Of a stretch of DNA of 64,000 nt, positions 8,560 through 17,270 are shown piece after piece. A model generated the notes under the pieces. The model did not search any database. It had not been told where the DNA came from and was given only the letters and a program-made list of their open reading frames with translations. Source of the DNA: UBA3206 sp963623875 (GTDB taxonomy: Bacteria > Bacillota_I > Bacilli_A > Acholeplasmatales > Anaeroplasmataceae); contig CAVFNL010000045.1 of NCBI GenBank assembly GCA_963623875.1, forward strand, positions 1 to 64,000, in the 5' to 3' direction. Each line of letters starts with the position of its first letter. Position 1 is the first letter of the stretch. Position numbers and translations under genes: made by a program.

Positions 8560-8769
8560 TTAATCATTAACTACAGTAACGTTCGAAGCTTGCTCGCCTT
8601 TTTTACCTTCTTCAATGTCTAAAGTAACTTTTTGTCCTTGTTCTAGAGACTTATGACCTTCTTGGTTTATTGCTGAATAATGAACAAATACATCTTTTTC
8701 TTTTCCTTCAACAACAATGAATCCATAACCTTTCTTAGAATCAAAGAACTTAACTACACCTTTATACAT
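8560..8769 (-). CDS. Cold-shock domain RNA chaperone (CspA family)
   Basis: 69 residues from the ATG at 8769. This start is preferred over one five codons upstream because GGAGGGG lies 5-6 bases before it. It has RNP-1 (KKGYGFI) and RNP-2 (VFVHYSAI) of the single cold-shock domain that binds single-stranded RNA. The end QASNVTVVND is typical. The transcript has an AT-rich leader of about 90 nt from a strong promoter, a feature of cold-shock genes. It is monocistronic with its own terminator. Confidence 0.95.
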   Translation of the reverse strand: MYKGVVKFFDSKKGYGFIVVEGKEKDVFVHYSAINQEGHKSLEQGQKVTLDIEEGKKGEQASNVTVVND

Positions 8770-8867
8770 AGCTAACCCCTCCATTTCTTTAAAACAAAAA
8801 CTAAGAATTTTTAAGGTATTAAGGTAAATAATATGTTAACAATTGCTTCGTTTCTATTTCTAAAATC

Positions 8868-8896
8868 ATTATATCGTTTATTTTACGAAAAATCAA
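8868..8896 (-). promoter_or_regulatory. Promoter of the cold-shock gene
   Basis: TTGATT (8891-8896), exact 17-bp spacer, TATAAT (8868-8873). The predicted start leaves a leader of about 90 nt. I see no leuA terminator between leuA and this promoter. Confidence 0.8.
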
Positions 8897-8900
8897 CAAT

Positions 8901-10547
8901 TTAGAATCTATTTATTGCGTTAAATATCGCATATATTGTAGAACGTACGATAGATTTCGAAATTCCTACACCAAAATACGATTTAGAATCTTTTAAATTC
9001 TTAAGTTCTACATATGTAATAGCTTCCGCATCAGAAGAATTTTCTATTGAGTGTTGTGAATAATCTATAATATCAATACTATAATGCCCTGAATTATTTA
9101 TGGCATTAACTATTGCAGAAATAGGTCCATCCCCATCACCTACAGTAGTTTCTTCAACTCCCTTAAAAGTAAATGTTAATGTGCGCTTAAATTGTTCTTG
9201 AGTATCTAAAACCTTTTGTGAAACATATTGAAGATCTCCTGATTTATCATTATATGTTTTTAAGAATAATTCTTTTAATTCTTCAGGGGATAATTCACCT
9301 TTAACCTCTGTTGCATGTTTTACAATAACCATAAAATCAGCTTGAATATTTTTAGGTAGTCTATATCCATATGTTTGTTCTAAAACATAAGCGATTCCAC
9401 CTCTTCCTGATTGTGAATTAATACGAACAAGTGGTTCATACTTTCTTCCTAAATCATCTGGGTCTATTGGAAGGTATGGAACTTCCCATAGTTGTTCTTT
9501 AGAATCATTATATGCTCTCATTCCTTTATTTATCGCATCTTGATGTGAACCTGAGAAAGCTGTAAACACAAGTTTTCCTACATATGGTTGTCTATCAGGA
9601 ATTGTCATATTAGTAACACTTTCATATACATCTTTTAAATCATTAATGTTAGAAAAATCAAGCATAGGATCAACCCCATGAGTATATAAGTTAAGTCCTA
9701 CTACAACAATATCAAGATTTCCTGTTCTTTCACCATTTCCAAATAAAGTACCTTCTACTCTATCCGCACCTGCAAGTAATCCTAGTTCACATGCCGCTAC
9801 CCCACATCCTCTATCATTATGTGGATGAAGAGATACAATAACAGCTTCTCTATCTTTAAAATTACGACACATATACTCTATTTGGTCTGCATATACATTA
9901 GGAGTATCCATTTCAACTGTAGATGGAAGATTTATAATAACCTTTCTATCTTTTGAAGCCCCCCATGTATCAAGAACCGCATTACAAATTTCTGATGCAT
10001 AATCCATTTCAGTTCCTGTAAATGATTCAGGTGAATATTCAAGGCGTACTTCACCATCAAATTCACTTTCAAGTTCACGTACTAATTTAACTCCATCAAT
10101 CGCAATTTGTTTAATTTCTTCCTTACTTTTTCCAAAAACAACCCTACGTTGAAGAACAGATGTTGAATTATAGATATGAAGAATAACTCTAGGAAGCCCT
10201 TTTACAGCTTCAAAGGTACGACGAATTAAATGTTCACGAGCTTGTGTTAGAACTTGTAATGTTACATCTTCTGGTACTAGATTATCATCAATTAGTTTTC
10301 TTAAAAAATCAAATTCGATTTGAGATGCTGAAGGAAAACCTACTTCAATTTCTTTAAATCCTATTTCTACAAGCTTTTTAAAGAATCTAACTTTTTGTTC
10401 AATATTCATTGGTGTAATTAAAGCTTGATTACCATCTCTTAAGTCAACAGAACACCAAATTGGTGCTTTTTTAATTTCGTTGTCAGGCCAAGTACGATCC
10501 TTAAGTTTTATTGTTTCAAACCTTTTATATTTTGTAAAATTCTCCAT
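8901..10547 (-). CDS. leuA: 2-isopropylmalate synthase, long (LeuA2-type) form
   Basis: 548 residues from the ATG at 10547. The upstream MRRII reading is simply the GAGGAGGATT ribosome site. It condenses acetyl-CoA and 2-oxoisovalerate, the first committed step of leucine synthesis. The DRE-TIM barrel carries the catalytic SVDLRDGNQ motif (about 36) and metal ligands in SLHPHNDRG. A C-terminal LeuA dimer regulatory domain (about 425-548) binds leucine. KKAPIWCSVDLRDGNQALI and the length mark the LeuA2 branch. No other leu gene is adjacent. The Leu T-box upstream controls it at transcription. Confidence 0.94.
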   Translation of the reverse strand: MENFTKYKRFETIKLKDRTWPDNEIKKAPIWCSVDLRDGNQALITPMNIEQKVRFFKKLVEIGFKEIEVGFPSASQIEFDFLRKLIDDNLVPEDVTLQVLTQAREHLIRRTFEAVKGLPRVILHIYNSTSVLQRRVVFGKSKEEIKQIAIDGVKLVRELESEFDGEVRLEYSPESFTGTEMDYASEICNAVLDTWGASKDRKVIINLPSTVEMDTPNVYADQIEYMCRNFKDREAVIVSLHPHNDRGCGVAACELGLLAGADRVEGTLFGNGERTGNLDIVVVGLNLYTHGVDPMLDFSNINDLKDVYESVTNMTIPDRQPYVGKLVFTAFSGSHQDAINKGMRAYNDSKEQLWEVPYLPIDPDDLGRKYEPLVRINSQSGRGGIAYVLEQTYGYRLPKNIQADFMVIVKHATEVKGELSPEELKELFLKTYNDKSGDLQYVSQKVLDTQEQFKRTLTFTFKGVEETTVGDGDGPISAIVNAINNSGHYSIDIIDYSQHSIENSSDAEAITYVELKNLKDSKSYFGVGISKSIVRSTIYAIFNAINRF

Positions 10548-10570
10548 TATAATCCTCCTCATTGAAAATA

Positions 10571-10792
10571 AAAAATCCTCTAGAAAATCTAGAGGACGTT
10601 ATAAACGTGGTACCACCTTAGTTCGTAGATATATTATCTACCTCATTGCCTTGTAACGTAAGGTTACGTGATATCCTACTATTAGTTCAGTATCCCACTT
10701 TTAAGACTAGTTCACATACATCCATTTAAGCTTTCACCAACCGCTTTTTCTCTAAGAACTTCAAATATGCTACTACTTCTTAGTCATCGTGT
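10571..10792 (-). promoter_or_regulatory. Leu T-box riboswitch (leader of leuA)
   Basis: The T-box sequence AAGGTGGTACCACG lies before a terminator hairpin (10577-10595, CCTCTAGA/TCTAGAGG, then T run). Upstream, stem I shows the specifier loop: TAAGA-AGTA on the 5' side and GAA-CTA-G-TCTTA on the 3' side. The stem TAAGA/TCTTA closes the loop, and AGTA/GAA form the loop E motif. The codon after GAA is CTA, a leucine codon, matching leuA. Uncharged tRNA-Leu would stabilise the antiterminator and allow leuA transcription. Confidence 0.9.
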
Positions 10793-10800
10793 ATATATAA

Positions 10801-10829
10801 ATATTATAATATTTTTCTAATAAAGTCAA
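10801..10829 (-). promoter_or_regulatory. Promoter of the leuA T-box leader
   Basis: TTGACT (10824-10829) overlaps the last codons of the helicase gene. A TATAAT (10803-10808, 15-bp spacing) or the overlapping TAATAT (17-bp spacing) serves as -10. Transcription would begin just before stem I of the T-box. Confidence 0.6.
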
Positions 10830-12028
10830 GATTTAAGGCAATTAGAGCATTTATTTTTACATTTTTTAATATCATCGCCAAAATATTTTGCAATACTCTT
10901 ATGTATACACGCATTATTTGTCAATACATCTTTAATACTTTTCATACAAAAATATTTGTATTTTTTAACATTTCTTATTTCTTTTATTGATTTGTTTGTT
11001 GAATCAATATTTTGAATAAAAAAATAAATTGTTCTAAGATCAATATCATTATACAACACGATAGCTTCTCCACCTTTTCCATCACGAGATGCTCTACCTA
11101 CCATTTGTGATAATGATTCAAGAGAATCTGGCATGTTATAGTTTATAACAAATCTTATATTAGGTTTATTTATTCCCATGCCAAATGCGTTGGTCGCAAT
11201 CATAACTGAATCACTTGATGAAATAAATTTATTTTGATTTTCTTCTTTAACATCATTTAAAAGTCCTGCATGATAATAATAAACATTGTATTTATCTTTT
11301 AGTAATTCATAGACATGCATAACTTCTTTTCTAGTATTACAATATATTATACCCGAATTTTTATTAGTCTTCATATATTCTTTAATAAATGAATCTTTAT
11401 TAGTATTTCTCACAACCCTATAAAATAAATCTTCTCTATCAAAAGATGACTTAATTATGTTTGCCCTATATATACCACACACTCTTTTAATCTCATTTAT
11501 AGTGTATAGATTTGCTGTTGCGCTAAATAATCCCATTACTATTTTATAATCAAAAATATGCTTGAATTTTAAAATATTCAAAAATGATTCTCTAAAATCC
11601 ATATGCCACATAATCGTATGTGCTTCATCAACTATGATATATGAAATATGTACTTTTTTAATTTTAGATATAAATTCTTCTGATACTAATCTTTCAGGGG
11701 CTATATATAATATTTTAAGGCTAGATAAATTATTATATATTTTCTTTAAATCATCACCTTTAAGGGAAGAATTGATATATTCTGCATTAATATTTCTTTC
11801 TTTAAGTTCTCTCACTTGATCATACATTAAAGATATAAGAGGGGTTATTACAATTGTTATACCGTCGCTTAATATTGCAGGTATTTGAAAACATATGCTT
11901 TTCCCACCTCCTGTTTTTAAGATTGCGATTGTATCATAGCCTGAAATAAGTGAGTCAATAACCCTCTCTTGAGCCCCTCTAAAACAATCATAATTAAAAT
12001 ATTTTTTTAATACCTCATATTTATCCAT
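10826..12028 (-). CDS. Short RecQ-like superfamily 2 DNA helicase
   Basis: 400 residues. Walker A is LKTGGGKSICFQIPA (about 37-51), with TPLISLMYDQV, a DEAH box (about 133), SATA motif III, and motif VI SQMVGRASRDGK. The C-terminus ends in a Cys cluster (CKNKCSNCLKS) like the RecQ zinc module. The winged-helix and HRDC domains of full RecQ are absent. The aromatic-rich loop after DEAH, normally SQWGHDFR, reads TIMWHMDFR here. It is likely a 3'-5' unwinding enzyme in repair or recombination. It stands alone, and its 3' end overlaps the leuA promoter. Confidence 0.88.
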   Translation of the reverse strand: MDKYEVLKKYFNYDCFRGAQERVIDSLISGYDTIAILKTGGGKSICFQIPAILSDGITIVITPLISLMYDQVRELKERNINAEYINSSLKGDDLKKIYNNLSSLKILYIAPERLVSEEFISKIKKVHISYIIVDEAHTIMWHMDFRESFLNILKFKHIFDYKIVMGLFSATANLYTINEIKRVCGIYRANIIKSSFDREDLFYRVVRNTNKDSFIKEYMKTNKNSGIIYCNTRKEVMHVYELLKDKYNVYYYHAGLLNDVKEENQNKFISSSDSVMIATNAFGMGINKPNIRFVINYNMPDSLESLSQMVGRASRDGKGGEAIVLYNDIDLRTIYFFIQNIDSTNKSIKEIRNVKKYKYFCMKSIKDVLTNNACIHKSIAKYFGDDIKKCKNKCSNCLKS

Positions 12029-12142
12029 TTTTTCATCACCTAATTTAAATATTGCAAAATTAGATGTTTATTACTAAAAATGCATAAGAACTTTAGAAAT
12101 ATACTTAAATTCTAGTCTATATTTTTTTACTTTATTAAATTA

Positions 12143-12383
12143 ATGTTAGCTCATTACCATTCTGTAGAAGGGTCATTATAATAAACTTTTGTTAAGCTAT
12201 CACACCAAGAGAATGCATTTTAAGATATACTTGCTACATGTTTGCCTTTATAATTGTTATTGATTACCACATTTCCACTAATAGTTCATTATCTTCTACT
12301 CTAGCTACAATGTAAGAATTACCATAGTTAGATAAAGTATATTTAATTACCTTTGTTACTACCTTATATCCACAGTAAGGCAA
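12143..12383 (-). pseudogene. Fragment of a BspA-like leucine-rich-repeat surface protein gene
   Basis: Two minus-strand frames read like BspA repeats. One gives VVINNNYKGKHVASIS, a stop, then NAFSWCDSLTKVYYNDPSTEW. The other, just upstream, gives KVIKYTLSNYGNSYIVARVE and then a stop. The pattern VVI..xYxGKxVxSI..xAFxxCxSLTxVYYN.....EW is the hallmark of this repeat family. In-frame stops and a frameshift break it, and no signal peptide or C-terminus remains. I infer a decayed end of a larger adhesin-type gene. Confidence 0.6.
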
Positions 12384-12409
12384 ATTATATACGAAAGGAG
12401 TTTTTATTT

Positions 12410-12670
12410 ATGGATTACGAATCCATTAAAAGATTAGGACTCGATACTATAGACATTGATAAGGAAACATCATTTGAAATCTATAATTCATAAAAACCTA
12501 ATCATACCATATTTATTCATCTTTTAAAACGAGAGGAAATATTTGTTCCCTATGTGCTACATTAAGTGATAATGTTCTAAAAAACACTAGTAAGACAAAA
12601 AGGCCCAAAAAAGTAGAATTTTCACTTTTAAAAATTCATACTACGCTTAATATAAAGTTCAATACGACGT
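12410..12670 (+). pseudogene. Decayed N-terminus of an ISL3-family-like transposase
   Basis: After a good ribosome site (AAAGGAG) an ATG at 12410 opens a 27-codon frame (MDYESIKRLGLDTIDID...), ending at a TAA at 12491. The same frame continues KPNHTIFIHLLKR. After a +1 shift it reads GNICSLCATLSDN...KKVEFSLLKIHTTLNIKFNTT. The order short leader, zinc CxxC, basic strand and IH...IKF resembles the start of ISL3 transposases. The catalytic domain is missing. It could alternatively be an expressed 27-residue peptide, but I see no reason to prefer that. Confidence 0.45.
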
Positions 12671-12681
12671 AGATATTAGAG

Positions 12682-12710
12682 AAAAAAAGCCTAAGCTATT
12701 TAGCTTGGGC
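12682..12710 (-). terminator. Terminator overlapping the stop of the 510-residue orphan
   Basis: Stem GCCCAAGCTA / TAGCTTAGGC with a short AA loop, then seven T on the minus strand. The TAG stop lies inside the hairpin. It ends the asnA operon. Confidence 0.85.
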
Positions 12711-14228
12711 ATCTTTTTTTTCTTCAATTCCTTTTGATAAATTTTCTATTAATTTTGAATTAGATTCAAGTAATTCTTTATTAAGATTAATTTGATTTCT
12801 AATTTCATTAACTTCAATGCTATGACGTTCGCTAACTTGAATTTTTTTATCATAGTCTGGCTCAACATATGTATACTTCATATCTGCTATATACTTCTTA
12901 GTTTCTTCTGCAATACGTGCGTGTCTTTCATTCTCAGTTAATTTAGCCTTTTCGTAAGTTTCATCTCTAACTTTATTAAAATCCACAGATTTTAATATTC
13001 CAATTTTATATAAAATCTTTTTATACCAAGGAAGGTTATCTCTATTATTGATTTCATTATCTACTTTAAACTTTAAAGGAATAATATCAAAACTTGCGAA
13101 CTTTCCTAATTGCTTTGGTGAAATAAATTCAATAACGCTAGTTCCTTTATGAATCTCTTTAATTAGTTTTTGTAAAGAATGAACTCTTTTGTCACGATGA
13201 TTTTCTTCATTAGACAATGATATTAATTTTTTGCCATTAACATATATTTGGTCTAGGACATCAAAATATCCAAAAAGTCCATTACTCTTTATGCAAAGTC
13301 CATCTAATTCTCTTCCGAAATCTAGCATATCATCATATTCTTCGTTGCTATCTAACAACGTCTTTTTACTAATTTTTGCAAGCCTATCATATTTATGATT
13401 ATAATTTATTTCAACACTACCCTCATTTAAAAGTAGGTCAAGTTTCATTTCATCTGCTTGAATATTAACATCTGGATTTGTAGCTTTATCAAGTCCGTTG
13501 TCATCAAATATTATTGACATTGAATTTGTAAAAGTATTATTGATATCCATTTTTTTATTAAACTCAGTTCTTCCGTTTAGAGTCTTATAATGATCTTTTA
13601 CATATTCATAATTTTTTTCAGGGCTGATATTATGAAAATATCCTTGTGCAAAACGCATACTGAAATATAATTTAAAGATATTTAGAGGACTTTCGTTATG
13701 ATTATCTTCTTTCTTATAAACATTCCTTTGAATTGTTACGGTATCATCTAAATTTTTATAAATTTTATCAAAATATGGTTTTGTTCTTTCATATCGTGCA
13801 CGTTCTGATGGTTTAAGTCCTAATTCATCTTTGGTGTTTTCATTAAGATTCTTGCCTAAGAATTCAGGATCTTCAAGTGGATTATATTCAAAATCCTTAA
13901 TCATTTGATCTAAGAATTCATTAAATTTATTTTTATCAATTTTACCATTTTCAATCGCATCATCACTTGTTGTAAGAATCATAACCGCAATCGATGGTAA
14001 TTCTCTAGCATCAATTTTTTGATTAGCATATGATTGAAATTTATTATTTGTTTTAGCATTATATTCATTAATATAATCATGGGCATAATTATAGTTATCC
14101 CAATAGTATGCTCTTACTTTATCAACACTCTCTCTATTATTTGTGACAGTTCTTAAAATTTTACCATAATACTTTGATTTTACAGTTTTAGTAAAAGGTT
14201 CTTTTCCTATTGTAAATTCTTCTTGCAT
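12696..14228 (-). CDS. Orphan protein, 510 residues, with C-terminal VNGK/PWYKK module
   Basis: I do not recognise a family. It has no signal peptide or membrane helix and is charged and mostly helical. About residues 325-440 read IYVNGKKLISL..., then a mixed strand region, then DNLPWYKKILYKIGIL and a charged helix. A similar order (FYVNGKSIDTL..., later SFFEHVAHFFGG, then a charged helix) occurs in the 747-residue protein at 54353-56596. This suggests a shared module. It is the last gene of the operon with asnA, a GGDEF protein and a PanE-like protein, 11 bases after the latter. Function unknown. Confidence 0.8.
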   Translation of the reverse strand: MQEEFTIGKEPFTKTVKSKYYGKILRTVTNNRESVDKVRAYYWDNYNYAHDYINEYNAKTNNKFQSYANQKIDARELPSIAVMILTTSDDAIENGKIDKNKFNEFLDQMIKDFEYNPLEDPEFLGKNLNENTKDELGLKPSERARYERTKPYFDKIYKNLDDTVTIQRNVYKKEDNHNESPLNIFKLYFSMRFAQGYFHNISPEKNYEYVKDHYKTLNGRTEFNKKMDINNTFTNSMSIIFDDNGLDKATNPDVNIQADEMKLDLLLNEGSVEINYNHKYDRLAKISKKTLLDSNEEYDDMLDFGRELDGLCIKSNGLFGYFDVLDQIYVNGKKLISLSNEENHRDKRVHSLQKLIKEIHKGTSVIEFISPKQLGKFASFDIIPLKFKVDNEINNRDNLPWYKKILYKIGILKSVDFNKVRDETYEKAKLTENERHARIAEETKKYIADMKYTYVEPDYDKKIQVSERHSIEVNEIRNQINLNKELLESNSKLIENLSKGIEEKKDAQAK

Positions 14229-14239
14229 AATATACCTCT

Positions 14240-15133
14240 CTATTTACCAAAATTATCTGAAATTGCTTTTAAAAGTTTATATATCATTTCATTTGTAGGA
14301 AGTGATATTTTATGTTCTTTTGCGAGTTTTAGTGCATATCCTGAAAAATATTCAAGCTCGTTTTTCTTCCTATTTTTAAAATCCATTGCCATAGATGTAT
14401 ATCTATTTGATGCTTTTGATTCAATATAGTCTATTAAATCATACGCATCTTTTTGAACTATATTTACCCCACATACTTTAGCAAGGGATGTTATTTCAAG
14501 GAATAAATTTAACATTATTTCTTTTAAATATGGGTGACGAAGTTCATTATAATTAGAATTTGTGAGTGCTGATATTTGATTTATTCCAATATTAAGCATC
14601 CACTTCATCCATACCTCACGCTGCATATCATCAAATACTTTATAATTAATGTTTGCTCTAGAAAGTACATCAATAAGAGGTTTTAAGTATTCTGGTGTAT
14701 CTACATTATATTTTTCACCAAGTGCTAATGTATAAACATTAGATGTAATTACACTATAATCCTCTCTCATATTAGCTTCTATTTTTATCATACCATATAG
14801 TACTTTATTTAAAACAAACTCCTTATGTAATACATCATGAGCACATATTCCATTAAGGATTGGAATGATTACTGTTTTTTTATTAATAAAGTTTTTGATA
14901 TCTTCGAATGATTTCTCTAAATCATAATTTTTAACCGCAATAAATAAATAATCCATAACATCAGATGATGTATGTTTAATTAAATATTTTTTATCATTTA
15001 CAACAATACCATTTTTAATTCTATCTAAATATTTATCTTTAGCACATATAAATACTTTATCAGAATCATTTTCATATATAAATGATGCCATTGCAAATCC
15101 TACAGCACCGCATCCAAATATACCTATTTTCAT
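14240..15133 (-). CDS. Ketopantoate reductase family protein (PanE/ApbA-like)
   Basis: 297 residues. The N-terminal Rossmann fold has GCGAVG (about 7-12), and the family's C-terminal helical domain includes VWMKWMLNIGINQISAL, whose Lys matches the catalytic lysine of PanE. The likely reaction is NADPH-dependent reduction of 2-dehydropantoate to pantoate for CoA synthesis. Paralogues act on other 2-oxo acids, so the substrate is uncertain. It sits between the TPR-GGDEF gene (3 bases away) and the orphan gene. No panB or panC is nearby. Confidence 0.82.
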   Translation of the reverse strand: MKIGIFGCGAVGFAMASFIYENDSDKVFICAKDKYLDRIKNGIVVNDKKYLIKHTSSDVMDYLFIAVKNYDLEKSFEDIKNFINKKTVIIPILNGICAHDVLHKEFVLNKVLYGMIKIEANMREDYSVITSNVYTLALGEKYNVDTPEYLKPLIDVLSRANINYKVFDDMQREVWMKWMLNIGINQISALTNSNYNELRHPYLKEIMLNLFLEITSLAKVCGVNIVQKDAYDLIDYIESKASNRYTSMAMDFKNRKKNELEYFSGYALKLAKEHKISLPTNEMIYKLLKAISDNFGK

Positions 15134-15136
15134 ATA

Positions 15137-17257
15137 TTAGTCATCCTCTTCATCATCTTCGTTATTTATATCTTCATCATCTTGTGTATCTACACCTGAT
15201 AATGCTTTAGCCTTAGCACGAAGAGCTTCACGACGTTGTTGTAATAATAGTTTAGGGTTTATATTATCATCCGTTTCATCGTCATCTTCTTCATCATCTT
15301 CATCGTCATCTTCAATTACTAAACTTTCTCTACGACGTCTTAAGATTTCACGAGGATCAAATTTTAGGGTGATTTCAGATGTTTCATCTTCTTTAATATC
15401 TTCTTTATCTATATGAACGTCGCTTGTGAAATTTTCTAATAGTTCATCAAGTTCGGACTCACCGCCATTTGAAGTATCAAGAGTCTTTTCTCCTATAACC
15501 TCAACATCAGCCGCCATCTCATCTTCATCGTCTTCACTATCATCAAGTGCTACTTCTTTTTTAATTTGAGCACTTTCTTCTCTATCTTTAACTATCTTTT
15601 TAGCAAGTTCAATCTTTCTTTCTTCTTCAGCCCTCATTACATCTTGAAGATCTTTGTTTGAAACAGCCTTAACATTTGTACTATCTTCTTCATTAATCTT
15701 TGCATCATCATTTTCAAATACAGTGACTTGTCCTTTTCCAGCTGCTTTAGATGAATATAGGGCTATATCAGATTTCTTATATAACTCATCGAATGTTCCT
15801 TCTGATACACAAACACCGCAAGAAACGGATACTTTATTGTTATCTAAGAATTCTAATGGTGAATTTTGTAGGAATGTTAATAAAATATTAATTTTATAAA
15901 TAGTAACAGATTTACGGATTAAATAATCTGTTGGAAGATTGTATAACATTACAACAAATTCATCTCCACCAAGACGAACTATAATAGAGTCAGATTCAAA
16001 AATTTGTTTTAATGTATTTGAAACAAATACAAGTGTTTTATCCCCTATTCCATGGCCATAATTATCATTGATTTGCTTAAAGTTATCAAAATCAATCATA
16101 ATAAATGAATATGCTTGTTTTGAAGCATCATTTATAATAGACTCAATCTTCTCAACACCTGTACGTCTATTATATAATCCTGTAAGTTCGTCAGTTGCGC
16201 TTAATTGTTTCAATTCTTCATTCTTAAGCATTTCATCATCGCGTTCTAACTCTGCCGCATGAATTTTTAGAACTTTTTTAACTAAAGAATCAATAGCATT
16301 TAACATCAAATGATTTTCATCTGCTAAAAGGTAAGCATATGATAGTGTTTGAGCAGAGTCAGTATCAAAACCTAAAAGGGAGGCTTTTACTGATTCAATT
16401 TCTTCTTTTAAAAACGAATATTTAAGTTCATGTTTATATGTATCTAAAAGTTCAACATAATCAATAATTAGATCTGTATCATCTGTTTGTTCTACAAGTT
16501 TAGATATTAATAAAGCCACAGTACAACGCTTAAAAGGATCAATAATATCATCTATTAAAATAAAAATAGCATATATGTCTTCTACAATAGAATGTTGAAT
16601 ATATTTTAATCTATTAAGTAATGCAATGATTGCTTTTAAGGCTTTAAAAGGTCCACGCATCGCATCATCGAAATTCATTATCGCAATATTGATAGTTGAA
16701 TCTAAAACTTCAATTTTATTGAGCATTATAGAACTTACGATATGCTTAAATAAAATTTCTTGCATCAAAATATCTCGTGGAAAATTATTTCGCATCACAA
16801 CATCTCTTGATTCATTATAATAATCATAAGCTGCTTTATAATCTCTTAATGTATAAAATATATCTCCTAAATGAAGTTTTGATGTGACTATTCCTCTTTT
16901 ATTTTGAGATTTAACTGATATATTATATGCCAAGAGAAGTGCATCTAGAGCATTATTTATTTCAAATTTGTATAAGTACAAATAGCCGACTATGTCGGCA
17001 CTTTTTGTAATATATAAATTATTTTTCAAATCCTTAGCTAAATCAAGCGCAGAAGTCGCAAAACTAAATGCTTTAGATACATTATTTTTAAAAAAGAAAT
17101 AATAATAAGCTCTATGATAATCAGAAACCATCATTCCTTCTTTATCCATAGCCATGGATGCATCTTTGAACAACTTATCTGATAATTCATACATTTTGTC
17201 CGCATTTTCTCTTACATGAAATAAATTCTCAAGTTCTAGAACTTGATCTTTTATCAT
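15137..17257 (-). CDS. Cytosolic TPR-GGDEF diguanylate cyclase with acidic tail
   Basis: 706 residues. The N-terminal half (about 1-330) is helical and TPR-like (ALLLAYNIS, KLHLGDIFYTLRDYKAAYDYYNESRD). A GGDEF domain (about 350-510) has DELTGLYNRR and intact RLGGDEF near residue 429, so cyclic di-GMP synthesis is likely. No RxxD inhibitory site precedes it. The rest is a very acidic, low-complexity tail. It contains two copies of a basic motif, DPREILRRRRESL and NPKLLLQQRREAL, between Asp/Glu runs. There is no membrane segment, so input is probably intracellular. It lies 13 bases after asnA and 3 bases before the PanE-like gene. Confidence 0.88.
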   Translation of the reverse strand: MIKDQVLELENLFHVRENADKMYELSDKLFKDASMAMDKEGMMVSDYHRAYYYFFFKNNVSKAFSFATSALDLAKDLKNNLYITKSADIVGYLYLYKFEINNALDALLLAYNISVKSQNKRGIVTSKLHLGDIFYTLRDYKAAYDYYNESRDVVMRNNFPRDILMQEILFKHIVSSIMLNKIEVLDSTINIAIMNFDDAMRGPFKALKAIIALLNRLKYIQHSIVEDIYAIFILIDDIIDPFKRCTVALLISKLVEQTDDTDLIIDYVELLDTYKHELKYSFLKEEIESVKASLLGFDTDSAQTLSYAYLLADENHLMLNAIDSLVKKVLKIHAAELERDDEMLKNEELKQLSATDELTGLYNRRTGVEKIESIINDASKQAYSFIMIDFDNFKQINDNYGHGIGDKTLVFVSNTLKQIFESDSIIVRLGGDEFVVMLYNLPTDYLIRKSVTIYKINILLTFLQNSPLEFLDNNKVSVSCGVCVSEGTFDELYKKSDIALYSSKAAGKGQVTVFENDDAKINEEDSTNVKAVSNKDLQDVMRAEEERKIELAKKIVKDREESAQIKKEVALDDSEDDEDEMAADVEVIGEKTLDTSNGGESELDELLENFTSDVHIDKEDIKEDETSEITLKFDPREILRRRRESLVIEDDDEDDEEDDDETDDNINPKLLLQQRREALRAKAKALSGVDTQDDEDINNEDDEEDD

Positions 17258-17270
17258 ATAGTATCAACCC

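Noticed and set aside
12410..12493. A functional 27-residue peptide gene
   Set aside because: It has a good ribosome site, but coding-like sequence continues past its stop and after a frameshift in a transposase-like pattern, so a broken longer gene is simpler.
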